DNA of 64,000 nucleotides from the NCBI GenBank assembly GCA_958296005.1, contig CATQHQ010000002.1, forward strand, positions 372,001-436,000, written 5' to 3'. A model generated the notes under the pieces. That model was not told the origin of the DNA, ran no database searches, and saw only the letters and a program-made list of their open reading frames with translations. The position numbers and the translations under genes were made by a program. Source of the DNA: Longimicrobiales bacterium. Its GTDB lineage: Bacteria > Gemmatimonadota > Gemmatimonadetes > Longimicrobiales > Gaopeijiaceae. Below are positions 8,363-17,542 of this stretch, piece by piece. Each line of letters opens with the position of its first letter. Position 1 is the first letter of the stretch.

Positions 8363-9793
8363 ATGCAGGCTGCCAAGACGTTCTCGATCCTCTTCGCCTG
8401 CGGGCTCGTCGCCGGTTGCGCTCCCGCTCCCGCCGAGTCCGGCGCCGAGGGAGTCGGCTACGGCGCCGACGGCTACGAGACCGAGCTCGCGACGATCGAT
8501 TCGATCATGACGGCGCCAGTCCGGGACGGCCGGATCGCCGGCGCGTCCGTGGCGGTCGTCCACCGGGGCCAGGACGTGGCGGTTCGGGGCTACGGCTGGG
8601 CCGACCTGGAGCTGGGGGTCGCCACGCCCGAGGACGCGATCTACGAGATCGGCTCCGTGACCAAGCAGTTCACCTCCGCCGGGCTCCTCCAGCTTCAGGA
8701 GCAGGGCCTGGTCGACTTGGACGCCGAGATCGGCGAGTACCTGCCCGACTTCCCCACGCAGGGGAACCGGATCACGGTGCGGGAGCTTCTCGACCACACG
8801 TCGGGGATCCGGGGGTACACCGAGATTGCCGCCGCTCGTCCCTACTTCGTGCGCCGCGTACCCCGGGACAGCCTGCTGGCGCTCTTTGCAAGCCATCCCT
8901 TCGACTTCCCCACCGGCGAGCACGAGATATACAACAACTCGGCGTACTACTTGGCGGGCATGATTCTGGAGGCCGTCTCCGGCGTCAGCTACGAGGAGTA
9001 CGTGGAGGAGCGGCTCTTCGGCGAGCTGGGAATGGAAGGCTCCCACTACTGCAGCGAGACCGAGATACATGAAGGCAAGGTCAAGGGCTACGATGTCGGC
9101 GAGGACGGGCTGGGGCACAAGGGGTTCATCGTGCACAACGTGCCCTTCTCGGCCGGCTCGCTGTGCTCCACGGCGAAGGAGTTGGCCGTCTGGCTGGAGG
9201 CCCTTCACGGCGGTCGCGTCCTGTCCGAGGATTCCTACCGCCAGCTGATCGAGCCGGGCGACTTGAACGACGGCACCCGGACGCGCTACGCCCTGGGGCT
9301 GGCCACCAGCGACATCCTGGGCCACCGCGCGCTGCACCACGGCGGCGGCATCAACGGCTTCCTCTCCGAGTCCCTCTACCTGCCCGACGAGGAGCTGGCC
9401 GTCGTGGTGCTGGTCAACACGGCCGGGCCGCCAGGGCCGTCGGCGCTGGCCCGGGAGATCGTGAAGGCGATCGTGGGCGACAACACCCCGGCCCCGATGC
9501 CGTTCGCGTTCGACGGCGACCTGACGTGGTACGAGGGCACCTACGGCGGACCCGCCCGAGCGGGCGAGGCAGTCGTTCGGGTCGTTGCCGACGGCGACGC
9601 GCTCACGGTCGTCATGACGGTGGCGGGCGGCACCGAGATACCGGCGGACCGCCAACGGCCCGACACCTTGGCCTACCGTGGCGGGACGACGTTCAGCAAC
9701 GGCGACCAGCTTCTCACCTTCGAGGGCGGCGACGTCGCCGACGTGCTTCGCTTCGACGTGGTCTCGGGCTACACGATCATGCAGCGGCGATAG
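8363..9793 (+). CDS. Serine hydrolase, class C beta-lactamase fold, lipoprotein
   Basis: This 476-residue exported hydrolase has lipobox VAGC near residue 17. Its active-site motifs are complete: SVTK (Ser98, Lys101), Tyr190-Asn in IYNNSAY, and a His-Gly triad element in HHGGG around residue 326. This matches family S12 penicillin-binding proteins, esterases and D-aminopeptidases. Its substrate cannot be told from sequence; peptidoglycan peptides or D-amino-acid peptides are family-typical. After about residue 380 a C-terminal lipocalin-like beta domain follows (LTWYEGTYGG onward), common in these proteins. The dnaE start lies only 4 bases after its stop codon. Confidence 0.88.
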   Translation: MQAAKTFSILFACGLVAGCAPAPAESGAEGVGYGADGYETELATIDSIMTAPVRDGRIAGASVAVVHRGQDVAVRGYGWADLELGVATPEDAIYEIGSVTKQFTSAGLLQLQEQGLVDLDAEIGEYLPDFPTQGNRITVRELLDHTSGIRGYTEIAAARPYFVRRVPRDSLLALFASHPFDFPTGEHEIYNNSAYYLAGMILEAVSGVSYEEYVEERLFGELGMEGSHYCSETEIHEGKVKGYDVGEDGLGHKGFIVHNVPFSAGSLCSTAKELAVWLEALHGGRVLSEDSYRQLIEPGDLNDGTRTRYALGLATSDILGHRALHHGGGINGFLSESLYLPDEELAVVVLVNTAGPPGPSALAREIVKAIVGDNTPAPMPFAFDGDLTWYEGTYGGPARAGEAVVRVVADGDALTVVMTVAGGTEIPADRQRPDTLAYRGGTTFSNGDQLLTFEGGDVADVLRFDVVSGYTIMQRR

Positions 9794-9797
9794 GCGG

Positions 9798-12700
9798 GTG
9801 TCCTTCGTCCACCTGCACACCCACTCCGAGTACTCCCTGCTGGACGGAGCGAACCGCCTCTCCGACTTGGTTCGCAAGGCCAAGGAGTTCGAGATGCCGG
9901 CGCTGGGGCTCACCGACCACGGCTGCATGTACGGTGCGTGGAGCTTCCAGAAGCTGGCCCGCAAGGAGAATCTCAAGCCCATCATCGGGATGGAGGCGTA
10001 CGTGGCGCCGGGGGACCGACGGGATCGCACCCGCTCCGGCCAAGGAGGGAAGACGGCGTACCACTTGGTCTTGCTGGCCCGGGACGCGGAGGGCTATCGG
10101 AACTTGGTCAAGCTGACGTCGATCGGGTACACGGAAGGCTTCTACTACCGTCCGCGCCTCGACAGGGAGACGTTGGCGCGGCACTCCGAGGGGCTGATCG
10201 CGACGTCGGCGTGCATGGCGGGGGAGGTGGCGCGCCAACTGACCGCCGGGAACCCGACCGGTGCGCGCGAAGCAGCCGAGTGGTACGCCAACGCCTTCCC
10301 GGACCGCTACTACTTGGAAGTGCAGGCGCACAACACCGCGGGCCAGGCCGAGCTCAACGCCCAGGTCTTCGATCTCGCCGAGGAGCTCGGTGTGCCGGTC
10401 GTCGCCACCAACGACGCCCACTTCCTGCAGAAGCACCACCACGGCGCCCACGACATCCTCGTGTGCATCGGCACCGCCAAGAGCCGAGACGACGCCAATC
10501 GGCTCGTATACGACGACGGCCTCTACTTCAAGGACCCGTCCGAGATGGCGGCGGCGTTTCCGGACCGCCCGGACGTGCTCGAGAACACCCTGAAGATCGC
10601 CGACGAAGTCTCCCTCGAGCTCGAACGGAAGTATCACCTGCCGAGCTTCCCCCTGCCGGAGGGCTTCGACGACGACAACCGCTACCTCGTGCACTTGGCG
10701 GAGCAGGGAACAAGGGAACGCTACGGCGGTTCGGCTTCCGGCGAGTCCGGGGCCGACGAACCGATCCCCGAGCAAGTGGAGCAGCGCCTCCGCTACGAAC
10801 TCGACGTGATCCTGAAGACGGGCTACGCGGGGTACTTCCTGATCACCTGGGACTTCATCCGCTGGGCCCGCGAGAACGGGATCCCGGTGGGGCCGGGACG
10901 CGGCTCGGCGGCGGGCTCGCTGGTGTCGTACGCACTGGGGATCACGAACCTCGACCCCCTCGAGCACGGCCTTCTCTTCGAGCGCTTCCTGAACCCCGAG
11001 CGGATATCGATGCCCGACATCGACATCGACTTCTGCTACGAGCGTCGGGGCGAAGTGATCGAGTACGTGCGGCAGAAGTACGGGCGAGACGCGGTGGGCC
11101 AGATCGTGACGTTCGGCACGATGAAGAGCCGCGCCGTGATCCGCGACGTGGGCCGGGTGCTGGGGTTCGAGGTGGGCGAAACGGACCGGATCGCGAAGAT
11201 GATCCCGAACCAGCCCGGCAAGAGCTACACGGTGGCGGAAGCGGTCAAGCAGATACAGGACGTCCGGGCGCTGTACACCTCGGATGAGAAGTACACGCAG
11301 CTGTTCGACCACTCGATCACGCTGGAGGGGCTGTCCCGGCATGCGTCGGTGCACGCGGCCGGAGTCGTGATCGCGCCTGGGCCGCTGGACGAGTACGTGC
11401 CGATCTGTACCCAGTCGAAGGGAAGCAGGAACGGGGCCAAGTCCGCGGGTGCGGGCGCCGATCCGGACGACGGGCCGGAAGCGGACGTGGTCACCCAGTA
11501 CGACATGAACTGCCTCGAGGACGCCGGGATGCTCAAGATGGACTTCCTGGGCCTCAAGACCCTGACCGTGATCCACGACGCGGTGCGGGCGGCGAAGAAG
11601 CGGACGGGCGGCTTCCGGCACCCGGTGACGGGGGCGGCCTACGAGTCCGACGTCATGGACGACGTTTCGCTGGACGACCCGGATGTCTTCTCTATGCTGG
11701 CCGAGGGCGGCACGTCGGGCGTGTTCCAGTTCGAGTCCAACTTGGCCAGGGACAAGCTGCGGGCGATGCGTTGCGACCGCTTCGACGACTTGGTGGCGAC
11801 CAACGCGCTGATCCGGCCCGGCCCGCTCGACTCGGGGATGACCGACGCCTACATCCGGCGGAAGCTGGGCGCGGAGAAGGTGACGTACCCGGCGCCGGGG
11901 CTGGAGCCCGTGCTCGACGCGACCTACGGGATCATCGTCTACCAAGAGCAGGTCATGCGCATCGCCAGCGACTTGGCGGGCTACTCCCTCGGGGAAGCCG
12001 ACGTGCTGCGCAAGGCAATGGGCAAGAAGGACGCCGGGCTGATCCGCTCGGAGCTGAACCGCTTCAAGAAGCGGGCGGTCGGGCGGGGACTGAAGGCGGG
12101 CACGGCTGCCAAGCTGGCGGACCAGATCAAGACCTTTGGCCGATACGGCTTCAACAAGTCCCACTCCGCCGCGTACTCGTTGCTGTCCTACCAAACCGCG
12201 TGGCTGAAGCGGCACTACCCGGCCGAGTTCATGGCTGCGCTGCTGTCGTCGGTGCTGGACAAGACGGACGATGTGGTCAAGTACATGGGCGAGTGCCGGG
12301 AGCTGGGTCGCCACGTGCCGGGATTGGAGGACGGGCTGGAGGTACTGCCGCCCGACGTGAACGAGTGCGGCTGGAAGTTCACGGTCGTCGGCGCCAAGAC
12401 GATCCGGTTCGGGTTGGGAGCGGTGCGCGGCGTGGGCTCGGCGGCGGTCCAGTCGATCTTGGACGCGCGGGCGGAGGGCGGGCAGTTCGAAGGTCTCTTC
12501 GACCTGCTGGAGCGCACCGACGTGCGGGCGCTGAACAAGCGGGCGTGCGAAGCGCTGATCGCGTCCGGCGCGCTGGACTCGTTCGGGCACCGGAACCAGC
12601 TGCATCAGGGACTGGACGCCGCCTACGGCGAGGTGTCGGCACGCCAGGAGGAGGTGGAGACGGGCCAGACGTCGCTCTTCGGCGAAGGGGGCGGGGCGGC

Positions 12701-13394
12701 CCCGCGCCCTGCGCTCAAGTTGCCCACGGTGCCCGAGTGGGGCGAGCGGGAGCGGCTGAAGCGGGAGAAGGAGGCGCTGGGGTTCTTCATCTCGGGCCAC
12801 CCCTTGGACCGCTGGCGGAACGTGGCGCGGGCGTTCGACGAAGCGGGCTCGGAGGCGCTGAAGAACAAGCTGGGCCAATCGGTGGAGCTCGCGTGCGTGG
12901 TGACCGCCGTGGCGCGGCAGGTCTCCCGGCGGGACGGCTCCGAGTGGGCGAAGATCACCGTCGAGGGCTTTGCCGGGACGGCCACGGTGCTGGCGTTCCG
13001 CGACGCCTGGCAGTCCCATCGCGAGCTCCTCGTGCCCGACGCCGTGGTGCTCCTGCGCGGCAAGGTAAGCGACCGGGAGCGGGACGAAGACGATCCGCCC
13101 GTCTTCCTCGACGGCGCCGAGCCGATGGAGCGCGTGCCCGACAGCGGTCGCCTAGCGGTGCGGATCGCCCTCGCGTGGGGTGCGCAGCTCCCCGACGACG
13201 CCTTCGCCACGGCCCGCGCGCTCATGGCCGAGAGCCCCGGGGGGGCGCCGGTGGAGCTCGTCGTGGAGGACGGGAACGGGGACGGTCGCGCACACCTGCG
13301 GTCCCGTTCGATCAACGTGTCGCCCAAGCGCACGGTGCTGAGAGCGCTGGAAGGGGTCTTCGGGAAGGGAAGGGTAGAGGTCGTGCGGACGTAA
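9798..13394 (+). CDS. dnaE: DNA polymerase III alpha subunit
   Basis: This 1,198-residue replicative polymerase uses a GTG start that gives the canonical N-terminus SFVHLHTHSEYSLLDG. The PHP domain keeps the metal-binding His, Asp and Glu residues (HLHTH, LTDHG, GMEAYV, NDAHF), unlike the degenerate E. coli version, so intrinsic 3'-5' proofreading is plausible. The palm has PDIDIDF with Asp407 and Asp409, and a third catalytic Asp at 582 (MDFLGLKT). GRGSAAGSLVSYALGIT and a C-terminal OB-fold (SVELACVVTAVARQV) are also present. No DnaQ-type exonuclease insertion is present. The start sits 4 bases after the hydrolase gene, an odd partner for a housekeeping gene. Confidence 0.97.
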   Translation: MSFVHLHTHSEYSLLDGANRLSDLVRKAKEFEMPALGLTDHGCMYGAWSFQKLARKENLKPIIGMEAYVAPGDRRDRTRSGQGGKTAYHLVLLARDAEGYRNLVKLTSIGYTEGFYYRPRLDRETLARHSEGLIATSACMAGEVARQLTAGNPTGAREAAEWYANAFPDRYYLEVQAHNTAGQAELNAQVFDLAEELGVPVVATNDAHFLQKHHHGAHDILVCIGTAKSRDDANRLVYDDGLYFKDPSEMAAAFPDRPDVLENTLKIADEVSLELERKYHLPSFPLPEGFDDDNRYLVHLAEQGTRERYGGSASGESGADEPIPEQVEQRLRYELDVILKTGYAGYFLITWDFIRWARENGIPVGPGRGSAAGSLVSYALGITNLDPLEHGLLFERFLNPERISMPDIDIDFCYERRGEVIEYVRQKYGRDAVGQIVTFGTMKSRAVIRDVGRVLGFEVGETDRIAKMIPNQPGKSYTVAEAVKQIQDVRALYTSDEKYTQLFDHSITLEGLSRHASVHAAGVVIAPGPLDEYVPICTQSKGSRNGAKSAGAGADPDDGPEADVVTQYDMNCLEDAGMLKMDFLGLKTLTVIHDAVRAAKKRTGGFRHPVTGAAYESDVMDDVSLDDPDVFSMLAEGGTSGVFQFESNLARDKLRAMRCDRFDDLVATNALIRPGPLDSGMTDAYIRRKLGAEKVTYPAPGLEPVLDATYGIIVYQEQVMRIASDLAGYSLGEADVLRKAMGKKDAGLIRSELNRFKKRAVGRGLKAGTAAKLADQIKTFGRYGFNKSHSAAYSLLSYQTAWLKRHYPAEFMAALLSSVLDKTDDVVKYMGECRELGRHVPGLEDGLEVLPPDVNECGWKFTVVGAKTIRFGLGAVRGVGSAAVQSILDARAEGGQFEGLFDLLERTDVRALNKRACEALIASGALDSFGHRNQLHQGLDAAYGEVSARQEEVETGQTSLFGEGGGAAPRPALKLPTVPEWGERERLKREKEALGFFISGHPLDRWRNVARAFDEAGSEALKNKLGQSVELACVVTAVARQVSRRDGSEWAKITVEGFAGTATVLAFRDAWQSHRELLVPDAVVLLRGKVSDRERDEDDPPVFLDGAEPMERVPDSGRLAVRIALAWGAQLPDDAFATARALMAESPGGAPVELVVEDGNGDGRAHLRSRSINVSPKRTVLRALEGVFGKGRVEVVRT

Positions 13395-13415
13395 GGGGGA
13401 GAGGACGAGTAAGCC

Positions 13416-13436
13416 GCCGGGGCGCGAGTCCCCGGC
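13416..13436. terminator. GC hairpin after dnaE
   Basis: A perfect 7-bp stem (GCCGGGG with CCCCGGC) and 7-base loop start 21 bases after the dnaE stop codon. There is no T run, so it may be a weak or rho-assisted terminator or simply an mRNA 3' stabilising hairpin. Confidence 0.35.
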
Positions 13437-13470
13437 AATAGGCGAGTGCAGACGAACACGGAGAGTGCGG

Positions 13471-14997
13471 ATGAACATGGCGACGAAGAGAACCGAGCGA
13501 GTAGTGGCCCCGTTGCTGGCGCTTGCGTTTCTGGTGCCGGTGGGGCGCCAGGGCGAGGCCCGGGCCCAGCTTCCGGACCCGAGCCCCGACGACCAGGCCG
13601 TCGAGCGCCTTGTCGGTACCTGGGACGGCGCGATCGACGCGGGGGTCACGCTGCGGCTGCGTCTCCAAATGACGTTGGAGGCCGACGGCGGCCTCGCAGC
13701 TGCGTTCTTCTCGGTGGACCAGGGCAACGCCGCGATCCCCGTGGAGGAGATCGTGGTCGACCCGGCGGGCGTGCTGTCGATCTCCATGCCGACGATCGGC
13801 GGATCCTTCGAGGGGACCCTGACGGAGGACGGGACGAGGATCGAGGGTACGTTCACGCAGATGGGCAACGCCCTGCCGCTGCATCTGGAGCGCACCCCCG
13901 ACGGCGAGCCGCCGGCACCAGCGCCCGCGAACCGCCGGCCCCAAGATCCCGAGGAGCCGTTCCCCTACCACGCGGAGGACGTGACCTACCCGAACCCCGA
14001 CGGCGGCCACGCGCTGGCAGGCACGTTCACGCGGCCCCACGCCGGCGGCCCGTTCCCGGCGGTGATCCTCATCTCCGGCTCCGGACCCCAGGACAGAGAC
14101 GAAGCGTTGATGGGACACCGCCCCTTCCTCGTCCTGTCCGACCACCTGACCCGGCGCGGAATCGCCGTCCTGCGCTTCGACGACAGGGGCGTGGGCAACT
14201 CCACCGGCGACTTCGCGTCGGCCACGTCGCGCGACTTCGCCTCCGACGCGATGGCGGGCGTCGCCTACCTGAAGGGCCGGGACGACGTGGATCCGGGCAA
14301 GATCGGGTTGGCGGGCCACTCGGAAGGCGGGCTGATCGCGCCGATGGTCGCCGCGGAGTCCGACGACGTGTCCTTCATCGTCCTCATGGCCGGCACCGGC
14401 GTCACCGGCGAGCGCATCCTCTACGCCCAGGGCGCCCTGATCGCCCGGGCGAACGGCGCGTCGGAGGAGACGATCGCCAAGTCCGAGCAGCAGCAGCGGG
14501 CCTTCTTCGAAGTACTCAAGACGGAGGAGGACCCGGCGCGGGCAACCGAAGAGGTCGAAGCGCTGGTGCGCGCAGCGCTGGAGGAGGCCACCGACGAGGA
14601 ACGTGCCCGGGCCGGGGTCACCGACGAAGCCTCGCTTGAGCGCGTGGCGACGGCCCAGGCGGCGCAGCTGAGCACGCCTTGGTTCCGGTACTTCCTGACC
14701 TACGACCCTGCCGAGTCGCTGGAGCGGGTCACCGTGCCCGTGCTAGCGGTCAACGGCGAAAAGGACCTTCAAGTCCCCTTCGAGGAGAACCTGCGCGAGA
14801 TCGAGGCGGCCCTGAAGCGGGGAGGCAACGATCGCTACGAAATCCACGCTCTCCCGGACCACAACCACCTCTTCCAGCACGCCGAGACCGGCTCGCCCAG
14901 CGAGTACGCGTCGATCGACGAGACATGGTCCGTGGAGTCGATGGAGCTGATCGCCGAGTGGATACTGAAGACGGTGGGCGGCGCGCCGACGTCGTGA
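13471..14997 (+). CDS. Secreted alpha/beta hydrolase (EstD-like esterase)
   Basis: This 508-residue exported hydrolase is placed at the ATG at 13471 because GGAGAG lies 5 bases upstream; an ATG at 13477 is the alternative. A signal peptide (VVAPLLALAFLVPVG to ARAQ) precedes a 100-residue lipocalin-like N-domain (LVGTWDGAID to IEGTFTQMG). The hydrolase domain follows, with the oxyanion segment ISGSGPQDRD and nucleophile elbow GHSEGG (Ser284). NGEKDLQVP and PDHNHLFQ carry the expected acid and histidine. The layout matches family-typical carboxylesterases acting on short acyl esters. The substrate is unknown. Confidence 0.85.
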   Translation: MNMATKRTERVVAPLLALAFLVPVGRQGEARAQLPDPSPDDQAVERLVGTWDGAIDAGVTLRLRLQMTLEADGGLAAAFFSVDQGNAAIPVEEIVVDPAGVLSISMPTIGGSFEGTLTEDGTRIEGTFTQMGNALPLHLERTPDGEPPAPAPANRRPQDPEEPFPYHAEDVTYPNPDGGHALAGTFTRPHAGGPFPAVILISGSGPQDRDEALMGHRPFLVLSDHLTRRGIAVLRFDDRGVGNSTGDFASATSRDFASDAMAGVAYLKGRDDVDPGKIGLAGHSEGGLIAPMVAAESDDVSFIVLMAGTGVTGERILYAQGALIARANGASEETIAKSEQQQRAFFEVLKTEEDPARATEEVEALVRAALEEATDEERARAGVTDEASLERVATAQAAQLSTPWFRYFLTYDPAESLERVTVPVLAVNGEKDLQVPFEENLREIEAALKRGGNDRYEIHALPDHNHLFQHAETGSPSEYASIDETWSVESMELIAEWILKTVGGAPTS

Positions 14998-15007
14998 CCG
15001 GCTGGAC

Positions 15008-17527
15008 TCAATCGCCGAACCCTGCGAGCGCCTCGGCGAACTCCGCTTCGTCGAAGACCAGCCGAAACGTGCCCCGGGTGGGACCGTCGCGCACGACCAT
15101 CCTTCCGCAGTTGAGGGCGCCCTCCAGCGTGTCCAGCACTCGGCGCTTGTAGTCCGTGTCGGGGTTGTCGCGCAGGTGCTGGCCCTTGGTTTCGAAGACC
15201 AAGACGTGCGACGGTCCCGGCCGGCTGGCCATGGCGACGAAGTCGGGCCAGATCCTGTCCTTCTTCCATCCCCGCAAGTAGTACTCGTCCTGCTGGCGCA
15301 CTGCGATGCGGTGCCACCACTGCAACGCCCGCTGCTCGTCGAGGTAGCGCGCGAAGTTGCGCTCCAGGTCGCTGTCGAAGTGACGCTCGTAGACTGGCTC
15401 GAACAAGCTCATCTGAATCGACTTGCCGTCATTGCGCGCGAGGATGCCAGCGTCGTCCTTGGCTAGAGCGATCTCGTAGCTGTTCACCATGCGGAAGTTG
15501 GGCTTCCCCGCCTCGAGGTCGAACCGGATGTCGCCGAGGCGAAGCTTCTCTCGGAAGACCTTCTCCGCCTGCTCCTCGATCGCGTCCGCGATGCTGCGTC
15601 GCAAGGCGAACGCGATGTATGTCCGCCGGTCGAAGATATCGTCGTCGGACTGCCCGGAGTTCCGCAGCTTGTCGATGGTCGCCTGCGCCACGCGAGCCGC
15701 TTGCCACGTGTTCGGCACGGTGTCCGCCAATCGTCGAGCGAACCAGGACAACTCCAGGGTCCTGTCGATGGGGATCTCTTGCGTCCCCTGGGGAGCAGTG
15801 GCGGTGCTTCCGATGTCCACTGTGGCCGACTGGCGTCCGACAACTTCGGGTACGCTGTCGCCGGGCGTGGAGACGTCTAGCGCGTCCCAATCGATGAAGG
15901 GCAGGATGTGCCGCCGGTAGTCCAGCTTTCCCCAATCCTTGTCTTGCTTGTGCAGGACGAGAGGCAGGAAGATGTCCTTGTCGCGAAATCGTTCTCGGCG
16001 TTCGATCGTTATGTGCCGCACCTCTTCTCCGGCGGCGGCAACGTCTTCGGAGATTCCGGTCAAGCCCTCCGCTTCGAGGCCTCTCTTGACCTGCACAACA
16101 GCAGTGCCCACGCGAACGTTCCAACAATACACATAGCACTGGTCGAGAGCGGCTCGTCCGGTGCGCCGGGCGTGCGGCTGCCGCATGACACGGCCCACAA
16201 GCTGGGTCAGCGCACGCTGCGCCGTCGTGTTGTCCAGCATGACGAGCAGGTAGGCGAAGGGACAGTCCCAGCCCTCCATCAGCGCGGCTTTGGTAATAAT
16301 CCAGCGAATGGGCGAGTACTTGGAAAGCAAGTCGACGCCGGCAAGCTCGTCCTGTTCGGCCGACTTGACCACGACTTCGCGGGCAGGAACGCCAAGGTCG
16401 ATCAGGTATTCGCGCACATCCTCCGCATGGATGCGCCCAGAGCTTCGCTGGTCTTTTCCGGTCCGCTCCACGCGCACCACCGCTATCGGCCGAATATAGC
16501 GGCCGTCGCTGGCCTGCAGCGCCCGAGCCTCGGCCTCCAGCCGCCGTAGTTCCTCGCTGGCCTGCGCCAACGTGTGCTGCCATTCAGCGCCCACGAAGGA
16601 CTCCACCCGCACCGGCAGCTTGATCATCTCCTCGGCCTTCAGCTCTACGCCCGTGACGTCCACCAGCAAGTTGCTGATACCGCGGTTGGGCGTGGCCGAC
16701 AGTTCCAAGACCAAGCTAGGGTTGAGCCGGTTGACCGAACTGACGAACTCCGCGTTGGCTTCGCTCTTCCTCGCGCCGTACGCCTTGTGGGCTTCGTCCA
16801 GCACGACGACAGGACGCTGCATCTTGAAGACGTTGAACAGACTGTGCTTGACCAATCCTTCCGCGCTTCGGTCAAGGTCCGGGTGAGTCTTCAGCAGCCG
16901 AGCGTCGCTTCCCAAGTCGTCGCCGTCGGGAAACAAAGTCGGGTAGCGTCCCGAGTCCCGGAACATGCGCAAGAAGTCCCGGCCTTTCCTGCGGTTGGCG
17001 GCGGGAAGCATGAGCAGCATCACGCACAGGTAGTTGGCCACGTCCCCTCGGTTGAACGGCTCGTCCTTCTCCAAGACCTTGACCCTACCGCCGCTAGCCC
17101 GCTCCAGCATTTGACGGTAGGGATGCTGCCGATTCCACAACGCTTCCTTCGTCTGCCGGTAGATGGCCTTGGTCGGCGTGATCCACAGCGTGAGCCCAGT
17201 CTGACGGTTGAGGCGTTCGAGCGCCGAGGCTGCGAGCAAGGTCTTGCCCCCTCCCGTCGGAACCTTGAGGCACACGTGAGGAATGGAGCGGCCTGTCCCG
17301 TCGGTTCGCGTCACGTACCTGCCTGCGGCGGTTGCAACTTCGCCCGACTTGGCCAACTCTTGCCAGGCGAGCTTGGGATAGTTCCGAATGGCGTCGGCCA
17401 CCCCGCCGCTGGCTCCCTCTCCTAGGGCCGCAACAAGCTTCTCGGATTGTTTCTGGGCAGCCTTCAGCGCATCCAACCATCGACCAAAGCGATCCAGCAC
17501 GCCGGTCTGGTAGTCCTTCAGTTCCAT
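15008..17527 (-). CDS. res: Type III restriction-modification system, Res (helicase-nuclease) subunit
   Basis: This 839-residue subunit cuts unmethylated DNA after ATP-driven communication between sites, together with Mod. An N-terminal region is followed by superfamily 2 helicase motifs: PTGGGKT at residues 90-96, VVLDEAHKAYG with DEAH at 244-247, ELSATPNR, and a motif VI QLVGRVMRQPHARR. The C-terminus carries a PD-(D/E)XK nuclease core (IWPDFVAM and VFETKGQ). All key residues are present, so the enzyme looks intact. It starts 15 bases after mod on the same strand. Base composition is more AT-rich than neighbouring genes, consistent with horizontal transfer. The stop faces the alpha/beta hydrolase gene 10 bases away. 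Confidence 0.93.
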   Translation of the reverse strand: MELKDYQTGVLDRFGRWLDALKAAQKQSEKLVAALGEGASGGVADAIRNYPKLAWQELAKSGEVATAAGRYVTRTDGTGRSIPHVCLKVPTGGGKTLLAASALERLNRQTGLTLWITPTKAIYRQTKEALWNRQHPYRQMLERASGGRVKVLEKDEPFNRGDVANYLCVMLLMLPAANRRKGRDFLRMFRDSGRYPTLFPDGDDLGSDARLLKTHPDLDRSAEGLVKHSLFNVFKMQRPVVVLDEAHKAYGARKSEANAEFVSSVNRLNPSLVLELSATPNRGISNLLVDVTGVELKAEEMIKLPVRVESFVGAEWQHTLAQASEELRRLEAEARALQASDGRYIRPIAVVRVERTGKDQRSSGRIHAEDVREYLIDLGVPAREVVVKSAEQDELAGVDLLSKYSPIRWIITKAALMEGWDCPFAYLLVMLDNTTAQRALTQLVGRVMRQPHARRTGRAALDQCYVYCWNVRVGTAVVQVKRGLEAEGLTGISEDVAAAGEEVRHITIERRERFRDKDIFLPLVLHKQDKDWGKLDYRRHILPFIDWDALDVSTPGDSVPEVVGRQSATVDIGSTATAPQGTQEIPIDRTLELSWFARRLADTVPNTWQAARVAQATIDKLRNSGQSDDDIFDRRTYIAFALRRSIADAIEEQAEKVFREKLRLGDIRFDLEAGKPNFRMVNSYEIALAKDDAGILARNDGKSIQMSLFEPVYERHFDSDLERNFARYLDEQRALQWWHRIAVRQQDEYYLRGWKKDRIWPDFVAMASRPGPSHVLVFETKGQHLRDNPDTDYKRRVLDTLEGALNCGRMVVRDGPTRGTFRLVFDEAEFAEALAGFGD

Positions 17528-17542
17528 TTGTTGCCTCCCTCC

